A DNA stretch of 64,000 nt. Origin: Limnanthes douglasii subsp. nivea. Lineage: Eukaryota; Streptophyta; Magnoliopsida; Brassicales; Limnanthaceae. The stretch is taken from NCBI GenBank assembly GCA_036936605.1, contig JAUPFV010000003.1, positions 78,662,273-78,726,272 of the forward strand, in the 5' to 3' direction. A model generated the notes under the pieces. It worked only from the letters and a program-made list of their open reading frames with translations, had not been told where the DNA came from and did no database searches. Position numbers and translations under genes: made by a program. Below are positions 1-11,460 of the stretch, one piece after another (the first letter of the stretch is position 1; each line of letters begins with the position of its first letter).

Positions 1-196
1 TAAACCAAACAATTCCATCTTAGAAAAAATATAATAGAAAAACAAAATGTAAACCTAATATAGGAATATTATTAATCAATGTAAATCTAATTAGAAAATA
101 TATTTAATATTTACTCTAAAATTTTATTGATCAATTTTTTTAAAAAATCTTTTTAATAATAATTATTAATAAGTTTAGTATCTTCATGGTCACATA

Positions 197-1304
197 TAGG
201 GATGCTAATGGAGTTTGAGAATCTGAAACCGAATTAAAACCGAACTGGTTAACCAGAGGCCAAATTTTAATAATTTGGTTCGCGGTTCTATTCTAAAAAC
301 CAAAATCAATAAAGAATAAAAAAGATAAAAAACTGTTCGAAACTAAACAGATAAATCAATAAACCGATAGATCCAATTCGAAAAAACTGTTCGAAACTAA
401 ACAGATAAATCAATAAACCGATAGATCCAATTCGAAATTGAACTGATAAAATTAATAAATCAATAGTATGAAACCGAACTAAAATTAATGAACCGATAGT
501 ATAGAACCGAACTGATAAAATCGATAGATTTATAGAACCGATACGGGTTACAAATTGATTAAGTTGTTTCCGTATCGGTAATGGAAGGTTCTTTTCTTTA
601 CGAAGGGGATGAACTTTTTTTCTAGTCATGACTTGAAAGCCCCAATAAACGGAAATATGAACTAATCCGTCAAGTATAAGAGTTTAATCAGTACTCTTAA
701 TCAATGATAAACAAAGAAAAAATAGATGAACGGTTTTTCTTTAATTTCTAAATTTAATTTAATATATTTAATATTGGATTCGAACTTTCAAATCCCTATT
801 TAAATTAAATTTAGAAATCTAAACAAAAAAATTCAGCTAATATTTTATAAATTGTATTGAATTTATTCTTCAAGTTAGTTTTGATTGATTTTTTTTAAAA
901 AAAATATACATTATATTGTCAAAATTCTAAAGTAAAGATTAATAAAAAAAATTAGAAACTAATTTTTAAAATTTAGTTTTTATATATTTATTTAAGTAAA
1001 AAAATCAAAATCAAAATCAAAATATAATTGGATTTTTTTTTTTAATAATAGACCAACCTAGACCGATAACGAACCTAACCGAAACCGAAATAAAAAAAAA
1101 AAATCAAACTAAACCGGATCTGATTGAAATGAACCGGAATAAAAATTTAACAATCCAATCCAATTCTAAAAATTAAAACCGAATAAAAAATTGAACCACC
1201 AATTCAGTTCCAAAAACTAGCTCAAAAATTTAATGGTCTAATTCAACCCGGACCGATAAGTAAACTGTCTGATTCCGTCAAACCGGGCCAAATAACAATC
1301 CTAT
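197..1304. mobile_element. Possible non-autonomous hAT-like element
   Basis: The stretch is rich in AACCGAAC/CCGGTT-type words, unlike its flanks. It opens with TAGGGATGCTAATGG, and its far end, read in reverse complement, gives TAGGATTGTTATTTGG. These are imperfect terminal repeats of the TAGGG-type seen in plant hAT elements. No 8-bp target duplication is visible at the proposed ends and there is no transposase. Boundaries and family are inference. Confidence 0.3.
328..435. repeat. Two-copy 54-bp tandem repeat
   Basis: Two nearly identical adjacent copies of a 54-bp unit are visible, each containing AACTGTTCGAAACTAAACAG followed by ATAAATCAATAAACCGATAG. The repeat lies inside the AACCGA-rich candidate element. 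The open frame that reads through it on the minus strand has a repetitive translation and is not a credible gene. Confidence 0.85.
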
Positions 1305-1795
1305 AATAAAAACACTGTACAAAAGTGGATTGGAGTTCAGACTACCTATTTGTACATCTGCAGTTGGAAAACCACTACAGAATTATTAATTATAAAAGAT
1401 ATTATATGCAATAATAATTAATTATTAAGCATCCGAACCATGTGATGTGGGTGTGAATTGATAATAAATATACAAATTTTGGATAAAAATGAAACTGCTA
1501 AGGGAACAATCTATAAAACTATTCATATTTATATTTTTAAATTTAATATATTTGCAATGTAATTACATATATCATTATTTTTTTCTACTATTATTTTAAC
1601 TTTAACAGATTAATAACTAAAAAAACTTAAATATACAAATTTCAGTACTAGAATTTAATTACATGAAAAATAAATCATTATTTAATTTCAAAATACTGCA
1701 TAACCTAAAGAACATAGACGATAAAATCTTTTTTTAGATAAAGTCCAATTTACTGAGTTACCAGACATAACCAAGCATAAATAGATCGCTAAGTA
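1305..1795. other. AT-rich spacer, nothing recognised
   Basis: Low-complexity AT-rich DNA with no convincing reading frame, element end or RNA gene on either strand. Confidence 0.5.
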
Positions 1796-1813
1796 TACAC
1801 CAACTCCGTTAAC

Positions 1814-2066
1814 ACGACACCATTAAAGCAGGTCCACATAACCCCGACACCATTAAAGCAGCAGCTCGACACCTGTTACGCTATCCTGTCTGAATCCTAG
1901 ACACCTGTTACGGTATCACCGAAACCTGTCTGAACCCTAGACACGTGTTAGGGTAACACCGACACCATTAAAGCAGGTCCACACCTGTTATGGTAACACT
2001 GACACCATTAAAACAGCAGCTCGACACCTCTTGTGGTATCACCGAAACCTGTGTGAACCCTAGTTA
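1814..2066 (+). repeat. Tandem repeat array upstream of a small gene
   Basis: The core GACACCATTAAAGCAG occurs near 1816, 1846 and 1961, and near 2001 with one base changed. It is linked to CAGCTCGACACCT and to GGTATCACCGAAACCTGT-type words. The arrangement reads as two copies of a roughly 145-155 bp unit. The array ends about 90 bp before a TATAAA box and about 290 bp before the ATG of the small gene at 2352. A promoter-proximal role is inferred from position only. Confidence 0.7.
1942..1947 (+). promoter_or_regulatory. G-box (CACGTG) in the upstream array
   Basis: Palindromic CACGTG in the context ACACGTGT, the core bound by plant bZIP and bHLH factors. It arises in one repeat unit where sister units carry ACACCTGT. 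Function is inferred from the motif and from the TATA box about 210 bp downstream. Confidence 0.35.
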
Positions 2067-2157
2067 CGTTTTGATTCCTTCTGGAGACTTCTCTTATACA
2101 GACATTTCCTACCGTTCATGTGTCATCTTCACTTCGTTTATATCGCCCATTAGCCTT

Positions 2158-2163
2158 TATAAA
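2158..2163 (+). promoter_or_regulatory. Candidate TATA box
   Basis: TATAAA about 190 bp upstream of the ATG at 2352, followed by pyrimidine-rich TCTCTTTCTTTTC sequence typical of plant 5' leaders. The position is plausible for a core promoter, but no transcript evidence is available. Confidence 0.35.
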
Positions 2164-2351
2164 CTATCTGTTCTCTCTTTCTTTTCATCTCGCTTTCCTT
2201 TCATCTCATAATCTTTATGGTTTCTTCTTCTTTCCTAATCCTTCACATTCATAGCATACAATTAGAAAATTAACAAAGCAAAACTCAATAAATCCAAAAG
2301 AAGAACAATAACAACTCTTCTATTCAAAAGGGAGTTGTTGAATACAGACCA

Positions 2352-2936
2352 ATGAATTTGGATGTATATTTAGGTTCAAATGGTAGGGGTGATTCTATTT
2401 CCGATCCTCAAAAGAAGTGGCAAATTCTGGACAAATCCACTCTGAGTTACAGAGGTATTATTACTATTCAAAATTTTATTCATAAATAATCATCTTATGT
2501 TTCAATTTTAGAAACTTTACTTTACTACATGCAGTAATTCTGATGTGTTTTTCCAAATTTCTGGGTTTGAGTGAGTTGGCATAAAAAAGAAAAAAAAAGT
2601 ATATTCTTGTTCTATAATTAATAATGCTTTTTTGTGCGTGCATGTATTAATTAAGTGTTGTTGTCTGTGTGATTATAGTGAGAAGGCCGGAGAGGCGACA
2701 TCCTGCCGTCTCCGGCTCTATTAATGGCATCTGGCCGAGCTATGCGGATTCCTGGTTCGTTAAGGTACATAGCTACCTTAACGAGCTACAGGCATGCCTG
2801 GTTCGTTGAGCTACATAGCTACCTCAACGAACTACAGGCAGTGAAGTCGTACGACAACTTGAGCGATTCGTACGAGTCAGATTTGAAGAAAGAAGCTGAG
2901 ATGAGCGAGTCAGATTTGAAGAAAGAAGCTGAGTGA
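2352..2936 (+). CDS. Small two-exon gene of unknown function, frame broken by a 46-bp duplication
   Basis: Exon 1 (2352-2454) starts MNLDVYLGSNGRGDSI and ends at the donor AGAG|GTATTA. Exon 2 begins at 2679 after GATTATAG and continues in phase as VRRPERRHPAVSGS. The reading then meets TGA at 2807, giving about 77 residues. Just before the stop, a 46-bp segment (2751-2796, encoding WFVKVHSYLNELQA) is repeated at 2797-2842, encoding WFVELHSYLNELQA in another frame. The second copy leads to an acidic tail, SYESDLKKEAE, itself duplicated in frame (33-bp period), ending at 2936. The duplication therefore probably truncated a slightly longer ancestral product. I do not recognise the protein. The upstream TATA box and clean splice signals argue for a once-real gene. 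It could also be chance exons or element sequence. Confidence 0.3.
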
Positions 2937-4838
2937 CCGACACGGGTTGTCATTTATTTTTACTTTCGAAAAAAACATAGGAGTATTTCATAATATTTGA
3001 TGTATCGATGTATCCAATGTTATGAGAGTTATTACTCCACATTCTAATTTTATGAATAAAAAATAAAAATCTTAAAATTAAAAATGATGTATTAGAGTAG
3101 CTAGAATGATTTTATTTGTCATTTCTAAATTTTGGTTTTGAATGAAAATCAACTAACCATGTCAAATCTTTATAAATATAATCAAATAATCATGTTAGTC
3201 TTGGCTTAATACCTAAGAACAACCCATTTTTAAATGATTAAAGGTTTAGGCTTAATATATTTTCCAATAATTATAAAAGCACTAAGTTTACTTTTAAATA
3301 TCCTAATTATTTTTATTTTTATTTTCAGTACTCAATTTTATCCCCGAATATTTTAAATTTTATACTTCATCTAAAATATAATATAAAAATGAATATTTGA
3401 TATAAACTTAACACGCATAGCATTCGTTCCGACTACTGGGCTAAGCCCCAACTACGGCCCAAATCTAATGCACATAACATCTCAAATATTTGGGAATGAA
3501 TTAAAAGTAAACAAAGTTACTGGGAAATTTATAAAATATACTCGCAAAACGTAATTATCAACTAATAAATTTATTCATAAGCAAGAGTTTATTTAAAATG
3601 ATAAAAGAGTAACGAAAAAGAATAAGTTAATACAACCTTTTATGTTGATTAACAGGCAACACAAATAAATACCACAATAGATTATTTAGATCCATTGTCA
3701 AAAGGGTACTAATTGTGTTTTTAGATTTTCAATTAATGAATTTTTTTAAGATCAAATATCACAAAATAAAATTTTACATAAAATATTTACTGATGTATTT
3801 CAGTACAATAATATCCGAATCAATTTTTAACCTGAAAAGGAAGAAATGAAAAGGAAGAAAAGAGTGATAAAAATTGAATTAAATATATATATCGCAATTT
3901 TTGAGATGCTAAATTTCAGTACAATAATAAAACTTTCAATTCAAATCATTTTATAGTTTAGAACTTTTTTTATTAAGCTATTTGGTTTAAAAGAAAGCGT
4001 TCTCTATTCCAATTTTAATAGGAAAATATGTTTTTTTTATTGTTTCTCATACTTAGATGCATCTTTCTATTAGGGAAATAATTAAATAGTGGTAATTTAA
4101 TCTAATGATTAATTAATTATATAAATAGCTTAATTAATTATATAAATATTATGTGTTTGAGTATTTTTATTTATTTATTTATTTATGTAAATTGATATGA
4201 AAGCTAGAAATTGCATTTAAAGGGTTGAAAGCTACGATACAGGGACTAAAACGGTTGAGGTAGCTCACATCTTAAAATGTATTATCTCAAAGTGTTTTTT
4301 ATAAATAGTTCTCTTATAAATGAGAATGACAAATTTGTGCACATAGTCCAATAATTTATATCATTGAATTCCAATGAAGTTTCGCGCTTTTACTCTTTAA
4401 AACCATCATCTGATATAAGAATAACTTAATATTGTTTTTCAATTTATTAAAAAGAACTTAAAAATAAAACATTATCTTAATAAAAATAGTAGGTGTATGC
4501 TAAAATAACTCGTCAATGTATCATTTCATAAAACATGCAAAAAAAATTAGACGACGCAACTCTCCGAAATAGCCTCAACGTGGTAGAGTATATATTTAAT
4601 CGTTGAAATCCAGTGACATATGCTATTGCTTTCATCTTTTTTAGAATTAAATCCTATTGCTGTATCTTTCAAAACATATTGATGTGCATCAACTCATTTT
4701 TTAGTCATTTTTTAGTTATTTTATTTTATCGATCACCCCATAAAAAGACAACTTCGTGTATATGCAAATTGATAAAGATATTAGGTCCAAGTCCATTAGC
4801 TAATATGTTTTATCTATATATAAGAGCATATACTTTAT
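2937..4838. other. AT-rich intergenic DNA
   Basis: No domain-bearing frame, long repeat or element boundary seen on either strand. Short open frames (for example 4613-4849) have hydrophobic, low-complexity translations expected by chance. Confidence 0.5.
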
Positions 4839-4848
4839 GTTATAGATA
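4839..4848. repeat. Left target-site duplication, 10 bp
   Basis: GTTATAGATA directly precedes the inverted-repeat end GGGTAAAAAACACC and is repeated exactly at 6326-6335 after the opposite end. Confidence 0.85.
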
Positions 4849-6325
4849 GGGTAAAAAACACCAGTGACCTCTCATGTTTCCCACTTGTAACAAGTTCGTT
4901 CTTTTCCTTTGGGGTTGTAATAAACTAGTCCCCTGTGTTTCACAAAACGTAACAAAATCGTCCTTATCGACCTCAGCTCATAATTTCTACCATTAATATC
5001 CTTTGACCAGCCACATCAGCGTCCCACGTGGATCGCTGATGTGGCAGCAGTAAAAAAAAGTTAAAACCTATTTTACTTTTATCCTAACCTTTTAACCCTT
5101 ATTTTACCCGTAACCCGACCCAACCAACTAAAAACCCGATAAATTCATCTACCCTATTTTAATCCAGCCCAATATCATAAAGCCTAACTTATAACCCGAT
5201 TTCTAACCCTAAATGTCAGCCTTCCCATTTCTCATTACAGCATAAACAAAAAGCCTAACCCTAAATCTCATCTCTTCCCCCTCTTTCATCTCTCATCTCT
5301 TATTCTAACCCTATATCTCGCACTTTCAGAAGCTCTTATCTATCTTATCTCTTGGGCATGTTACATCACAGCAGGTTATCACTAAGAAAAAAGCATTCAG
5401 AAATTATTACAATAAATCTACATATGTTATATCTTATTTAGAAAAATAGAAAAAGAAAAGAGATTGGATCATACAGATCTTTTATATAAAATAAAAAAGG
5501 TTGATTTATAAAAGATGAATTTTCAATCCACAAAATAGACTTCGGTTACTTGTTACTACCGGTTATCCTGTTGGTGTATCAATGTGACTGTACTGACACG
5601 ACAGATTTTAGTCCGAGTATTCTATTTTGATTATATATAGAACAAGAAAAAAAAGAACTAAAGAAATTGATGCAGATAGGATAGGCATTACACGGGATCA
5701 GCAAGTAACAGTAAGTTTTATTTGTATAATGGAGTATTCTATCAGACCACTCTGGTAACGAATTTTATGGTGAGTAGCACTAATTTTATCATCAAGTAGT
5801 TGGAACGAATTTTATCAGCAAGTAGCAGTAAGTTGGATTCCGTTAGCCAAACAACTGGGTTGCTGCGACAGTTCTCAATTCAAGATCCGGTTTATGTGGT
5901 TATTGTCTTAGGTTAGAATGAGATAGGGGAAAGAGATGAGAAAGAGGAAGGATAAACTGTAGATGGGCTTAGAAATCGGGTTATAAGTTAGGCTTTAGGT
6001 TACCGTGCTGAATTAAAATAGTGTATATGGGCCTTTCGAGTTTTTTAGTTGGTTGGGCCGAGTTACGGGTAAAATTAGGTTAAAAGGTTAAGGTAAAAGT
6101 AAAACAGGTTTTAACTTTTCTTACTGCTGCCACATCAGCGATCCACATGGGACGCTGATGTGGCTGGTCAAAGGGTATTAATGGTAGAAATTATGAGCTA
6201 AGGTCGATAAGGACGATTTTGTTATGTTTTATGAAACACAAGGGACCAGTTTATTACAACCCCAAAGAAAAAGGACGAACTTGTTACAAGTGAGAAACAT
6301 GAAGGATGAGTGGTGTTTTTTACCC
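4849..6325. mobile_element. Non-autonomous MULE-like element with 356-bp terminal inverted repeats
   Basis: The left arm (4849-5204) starts GGGTAAAAAACACC. The right arm (5970-6325) ends GGTGTTTTTTACCC. The arms match along their whole length with scattered differences, for example around GACCAGCCACATCAGCG on the left and CGCTGATGTGGCTGGTC on the right. Both arms are 356 bp and are separated by about 765 bp without a recognisable reading frame. The element is flanked by a perfect 10-bp duplication. Long inverted repeats with a 9-11 bp target duplication are the hallmark of Mutator-like elements, so it would depend on a MULE transposase supplied elsewhere. Family assignment rests on structure only. 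Confidence 0.8.
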
Positions 6326-6335
6326 GTTATAGATA
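6326..6335. repeat. Right target-site duplication, 10 bp
   Basis: GTTATAGATA, identical to 4839-4848, immediately after the terminal TTACCC of the inverted-repeat element. Confidence 0.85.
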
Positions 6336-8200
6336 CAATTTCTAAATAATAAAACTTTAGTTTGTCTTTATTTTTTGCTTTAATTGTTTCTTGAAATTTG
6401 AGAGGCTTGTGGGCCTGCTAAAAAAATTAATAATAAAAAACAAAGGCCCATTTAAGGCCTTAAAGATTATATCGGTGTTGGTTTGGACCAACGAGGATGC
6501 GCCAAAAAGTTAACAAAATTATAGATAACTCAAATTCATTTAAGGATGAAGATCAACTTAGTCTTTGCAAGTGAAGAATTTGAAGAGGTTCAATGAACTT
6601 GATGAGGAGAGACCTCTTAAGATAGGGAGAAGATTGAGTGAAGAATCTTGATGATTGTTGTTACTGGGCAGTTGATTAGCAAGAAAGGTTTTCTGATGAG
6701 AGACATATTGGTGTTACTGGGATTGATTATAAGGATCCACATCAAGGTGATGTTGTGGCTCAGCACCCTTGGAAAATATTCAAGATTAGCATTCAATATT
6801 TTATTTCTTGAAGAGAATAAATCCCTTCCTCAAATTCCCAAATCTGATAGTCTCGTTCTTTTTTTTTTCTTTTCTTTTTTTCCCATAGTTGTCTTTATTT
6901 GTTTTTTTATACATGGTATCAAAGCGTAAGTTTAGATATTAAGTTTAAGTTTTCGTGTATTCCGTCATGCCGACAGACAGCTTTTATAGTTGTCCCCCGG
7001 AAGAAAAAAAATAGAAAATTTTCAGTTTTCGAATATGTTCGGTGCAGCCACAATCGGCATACATGATCGAGAGGTAAATGGTATTGGTTTTTTCTGAATT
7101 TTGGAGAATGTATTCAAGACATCTAATCCTTCAGTCATATCGGTTGGATTGTGATTTGGCTCTAAGGTGTAGAAGAAAGAGCTACTGGATAAGTGTATAT
7201 TTTTTGTTGGTAAAATAGTGGATTCAATTTTGATTTTAATTTTGGTTTTGGTTTTGATTGGAACTTAGATTTATATTTGGATTTAGTATTGGATTTAGTT
7301 TACGATTTTCAATTGATATTTAGATTTGGATTTCGTATTTGGATTTCGTATTTGGATTTTACATTTGATTTCATTTAGATTTTGTTTTGGTGTTTAGACT
7401 TTATTCGACGTTTTCTTAGATTAATGTTTTCATTTGAATTTCGTTTGGTGTTTAGATTTTGTTTGACTTTTAGACTATCTCTGATATTTTCTAAGATCGT
7501 TGTTTTCGTTTAAATTTTGTTATAGTGTTTAGATTTTCTTTTATGTTTGGATTATATCTGATGTTTGCTTATATCAACATTTGTCATTTGAATTTTGTTT
7601 TGGTGTTTGACGTTTAGATTTTGTTTGGAATTTGGGTTTCGTTTGACGTTTGGAATTTTTTTGACGTTTTCTTAGATCAACATTAGTCGTTTAGATTTCG
7701 TTTTGGTATTTGGCATTTAGATTTCATTTGGATTTTGGATTTTGTTTGACGATTGGAATTTGACGATTTGAGATTTAGGGTTTGACGTTTGAAATTTAAG
7801 ATCGGCGATTTTATATTTAATATTTGAGTTGAATATTTTGTCCAAGAATATGACGAGGTAGAAGAAATAAGAAGAATAATACTTGAAGAATATACATGAA
7901 GAAGAGTACTTGAATAAGATTTATGAAGAAGATGAGAAGAATATCAAATTTCCACTCATTAGCAGAAGAGTTCTTTAGTGTGTTATTGTTCTGCTTCCTT
8001 CCGTACCTCTAGTTTCTCAAGAAATTTGAGTGAAGTCCTTTGTTTGTAGTGTTTATGTTCCTCTTAGTTTGTTGATTATATTACGATGAGTCTTGTGGGC
8101 TGGTTGTGAGTGGTGTCAAGAAGACGTATGAATAAGTTTCAAAGATTGAAGACAATTTGCGGGTTTTTTCACACGTATCATTTGAAAATGATACAACTAT
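6336..8200 (+). other. Non-coding stretch with a primer-binding-site-like motif
   Basis: At 6914-6925 the sequence reads TGGTATCAAAGC, one mismatch from the classical plant LTR-retrotransposon primer site for initiator tRNA-Met (TGGTATCAGAGC), and it directly follows ATACA. The upstream sequence could then be the end of a 5' LTR and the downstream sequence the leader of a coding-deficient element. I could not find the matching second LTR or any gag-pol frame, so this is tentative. Confidence 0.3.
7205..7800. repeat. Degenerate minisatellite, GATTT(T/C)GTTTGGTGTTTA type
   Basis: About 600 bp built of irregular repeats of words such as GATTTCGTTTGGTGTTTAGA, GATTTTGTTTTGGTGTTT and GATTTGGATTTCGTATTTG. 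The strand is strongly G/T-biased with little C. No coding frame. Strand asymmetry and period drift suggest slippage of an old simple repeat. Confidence 0.65.
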
Positions 8201-9300
8201 TTTTATAATATATAAATATCATTTTATAAAAAATCATCAGACACCTATTTTTTGTAATTTTAATTTTTAAAAGGCCTGTATAGTTTAATCCCTAACTCAA
8301 AAATATGAAACTATGATTAGTTTTTTCAAGATGAACAAAACTAGTTCAATGAATAATACTTTTTAATGTTTTTGACAAGATGCAAAAGATGCAAATATGA
8401 GAGTTGCGGAACGAGAGACGACACTTGCAGGACGACAGGTGATATTTGCAGACGAGAAACGAAAGACACAAAGATAAGAGACAAGATACAAGATACGAGA
8501 TTTGTGGGACGAGAGAAAAGAGTTTTGAAGGATAGTGTAAAATGTAATTTTCAGATAATAAATGCAAGACCAAAAAGCTAGATGCAAGACCAGGGTTAAC
8601 TAGGCTTGCAAAAAAATATCATTTATGAATCTAGTTTTTTAATTTTAAAATACATTAAATATATATAAATTATTCTTATAAATACATGGAGAATCCCCTG
8701 AGGAGTCTCATGAACACTCGTGAAAGAAAAACAATTAGATGAGAAGTTGACCTTAACGAGGCCGACATTATACAAAAAAAGAAAACGAAAGTGTGAAAAC
8801 CATATTGGATAAGTAGACCATCATAACCTAAAAAAATGGCCAAAAATAGCAAACCATGAACCAACTAAGGAGAGGTGTCCCAGAAGAACAACATTAAGCC
8901 AAGGAAAAATATCCTAAAGTTAAAATTGAAGCCATACCTCGAGGACAATGATACAAAAAGGATGACGCACAAAAAGGTGGGCTGAGGAGAAAAAAAATGG
9001 CAAATAGATGAATCTTGATATTTTTTAAAGACAAAGAAAAGCATCAGACTAAATAACTATCATGTCTTTCCCCAAATGAAGAGAAGATAATATCAAGCAA
9101 CACGGTGAAGGCGAAGGCAAGAAAAAGTCGAGAGCACCAGCAGAGGCATATGTGAGGAGAGCATGCACGAGAAAAATCCTAGTATCCCTTACAACTAAAG
9201 GGTCTTGCAACCAAAATACCTTATGTGAGAAACAGGACAATAAGATTACATCGGCCAGACTACCTTGGAACCCGAGAATATAAATCGAAGGTCAGTTACC
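8201..9300. other. Spacer without recognised genes
   Basis: Mixed AT-rich DNA with overlapping short frames on both strands at 8346-8590 that show no domain. Part of it may be the 3' portion of the adjoining minus-strand LINE relic (RNase H or 3' UTR), but I could not confirm that. Confidence 0.4.
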
Positions 9301-9355
9301 ACACGGTGTGACACCACATTGGAGAGGACATGAGAAGACACAAACAATTTGGAGT

Positions 9356-9720
9356 TCATCTGCCGTCACACATGATAAATGACTGCACTAAAGCAAGCAC
9401 GCCAAATATTATGATTTTTTTAGGGAGGTGAATTTGCATCCATCTAGTACCAGGAAGGTCACTCATAGAGCTCACAATATCGCAGATATCTTCAATAAAA
9501 GTACACTCATAGAGGATATGGTTGATAAATGCGTCTTTAGAATTGCACATCACACAATTTAGAGGATAATTTCCCCTAAGTAATGAGCTTCTCTCAAGTA
9601 GATTAGTGACGTAGGATAGAAAGTCAAAAGATAAAAGAATGAAGGAAGATATTCTATTCATGCCATATCAACCTTGCCCACACAACAAAGGGGTTAGGGT
9701 ACGGATTGCATCGTAAATGT
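9356..9720 (-). pseudogene. LINE zf-RVT domain fragment
   Basis: The open minus-strand frame contains LSYVTNLLERSSLLRGNYPL, then CVMCNSKDAFINHILYEC. This CxxC...H....C pattern and the preceding helix are typical of the zinc-binding zf-RVT region downstream of RT in plant L1 elements. It continues the LINE relic; the domain is near complete but isolated by upstream stops. Confidence 0.7.
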
Positions 9721-10139
9721 CTTTAATAATGAATTTAACACTCCTTATATTAGCAGATCAACAATGCTCATCAACATAGTTGATGCAAGTAGGAGGGAGA
9801 AAGAGAATGAGATGGTTGATCTCTTATAAGTTACGATAATTTCTAGTATTGGTATACCTTAATTGCAACGGCCAATTCCAACGAATACCTGAAATGATAT
9901 CAGAAACCTTGAGATTGCTCCCCAAATGAGAATCTTGAATATTACTATACCCATAATGGTTGATGAAATAGGTTGAGAGCAACCAATTTTCAAACCATAA
10001 GAAGTTATTCTCTCCGTTATCAATTGTGACCTTGTACAGTTTACTTGCAAGTGCTATAAGATTTAAAAAATTTCCTTCAAGTATAGTAAGGATAATATTT
10101 AATCTTTAAAGATCAAAGCTCGTGTCCTTAATTTTCTCA

Positions 10140-11460
10140 AAGTTTATCCATTCACACCAGATAGAGTTGTCATTTTTACTAATAGTGGGTCATAAATGTT
10201 TAAAACGGCCTCCTATTTCCAGGTTTCTAGGTTTAGAATCTCAAGGCCTCCTTTAAACAAGGGTAAGATCACAACAAACTAAGCCACTTTAGCACCCATA
10301 ACCTTCACTTTATGACCATACCAGAGAAAATAAGAGACAAACTAAGAGAGTTCTTTAAAAACTCTAGTAGGTAGAATTAAGATTGAAGACTAATAAACTT
10401 TTCCTACAAAAAGAACAGATTTAATAAACTGAAACATGCCTACATAAGAGAGATATTTGGACATCCATGAGGAAATATAGGTCATAATTTCCATAAGGAG
10501 TCGACGGTCGTTATGGGAAAATCAATGCGGGAGAAAATGGACACCAAGGTATTAAACCAGAAGTGACTCTACTTTGAGACTAAAGATATTGATCAAATCC
10601 GTTCGAAGAGTGTGGTTAACCCTCTGTAGAAAAATGTAGTTTTTAGGGCTAATTTTAAAGCTCAGGAGAATGAGAAAATCTTGACGATTATACTTGATAA
10701 GATTGAAAGAATTAATGTCACAATGAGAAAAACAATCATCAGGTCATTTGGAAAATAGAGGTTGACGATCATAAGCCTGTGACACTTACAATGGAAATTA
10801 AAGTCTGCATCATTACTTTTCTCCTTGAGATACTCGATAGAACTTGCATGACCCAGATGAATAAGAAGAGGGATAAATGATCAACTTGTCTAAGACTATT
10901 TTTATTTTTTCAAATTCCTGTGAGGGTCACCGTTAACATTGATATTATAGGAAGGGGTGGTGATACATTAAATAATTCATATGGTCATTTGTTTCTGTAA
11001 ATTCATGGCCACAAATATGTCAAGGATAAAATTCTAACAAATATTGTCAAAATCTTTCATCAGATTGATTTTAAGAGCGACTATTGGGCCCTTAAAATTA
11101 GTATAGTATCCTTTAAAGAGCTTTTGGGAGATGAGGATATTTTCTGTAGTATTACGGTCAGCCATAAAACCCAATTGAAAATTATCAATCAACTAATAAA
11201 AATAGTATTTTATTATATCGACGAAGACCTTGGAAAAAATATTGTAAACCACATTACACCATACAATCGGTGTGACGTCAAATAAAGTAAAATCCATCTT
11301 AGGAATGAATGAAGTTATGGTGACATTCCAAGAAGGCTCATGATGATTTGGAATAAAGAACATTAAGATCTCATCACATATGCGTTTGTTGGTGATATTC
11401 TAGGAATGCTTGAAAAGGCTTCATTGAAGTCATTTGGCCTCGAGGATTTATCGTTATTAA
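10140..11460 (-). pseudogene. LINE reverse transcriptase relic
   Basis: Minus-strand pieces in order: FFIPNHHEPSWNVTITSFIP (the ...N.T.I.LIPK block), GFMADRNTTENILIS (the Q.GFV..R...DNIL block), LKINLMKDFDN (LD..KAFD), a palm segment reading HRLMIVNLYFPNDLMI where FADDL is expected, then SYVGMFQFIKSVLF and FLWYGHKVKV, and finally GGLEILNLETWK. The order matches plant L1 RT exactly. The catalytic FADD is altered to FPND, and stops are scattered through the domain. Confidence 0.8.

Noticed and set aside
306..629. 107-codon minus-strand open frame
   Set aside because: Its translation is a repeated SIGLLIYLFSFEQFF-type string produced by the 54-bp tandem repeat; no domain or splice context.
2724..2936. 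Independent 70-residue gene starting at ATG 2724
   Set aside because: Its first half is out of frame with the spliced exon and has no coding character; it is better seen as the second-frame remainder after the 46-bp duplication.
6914..6925. Confident LTR retrotransposon from the initiator-tRNA-like primer site
   Set aside because: No LTR pair or gag-pol found, so kept only as a low-confidence note.
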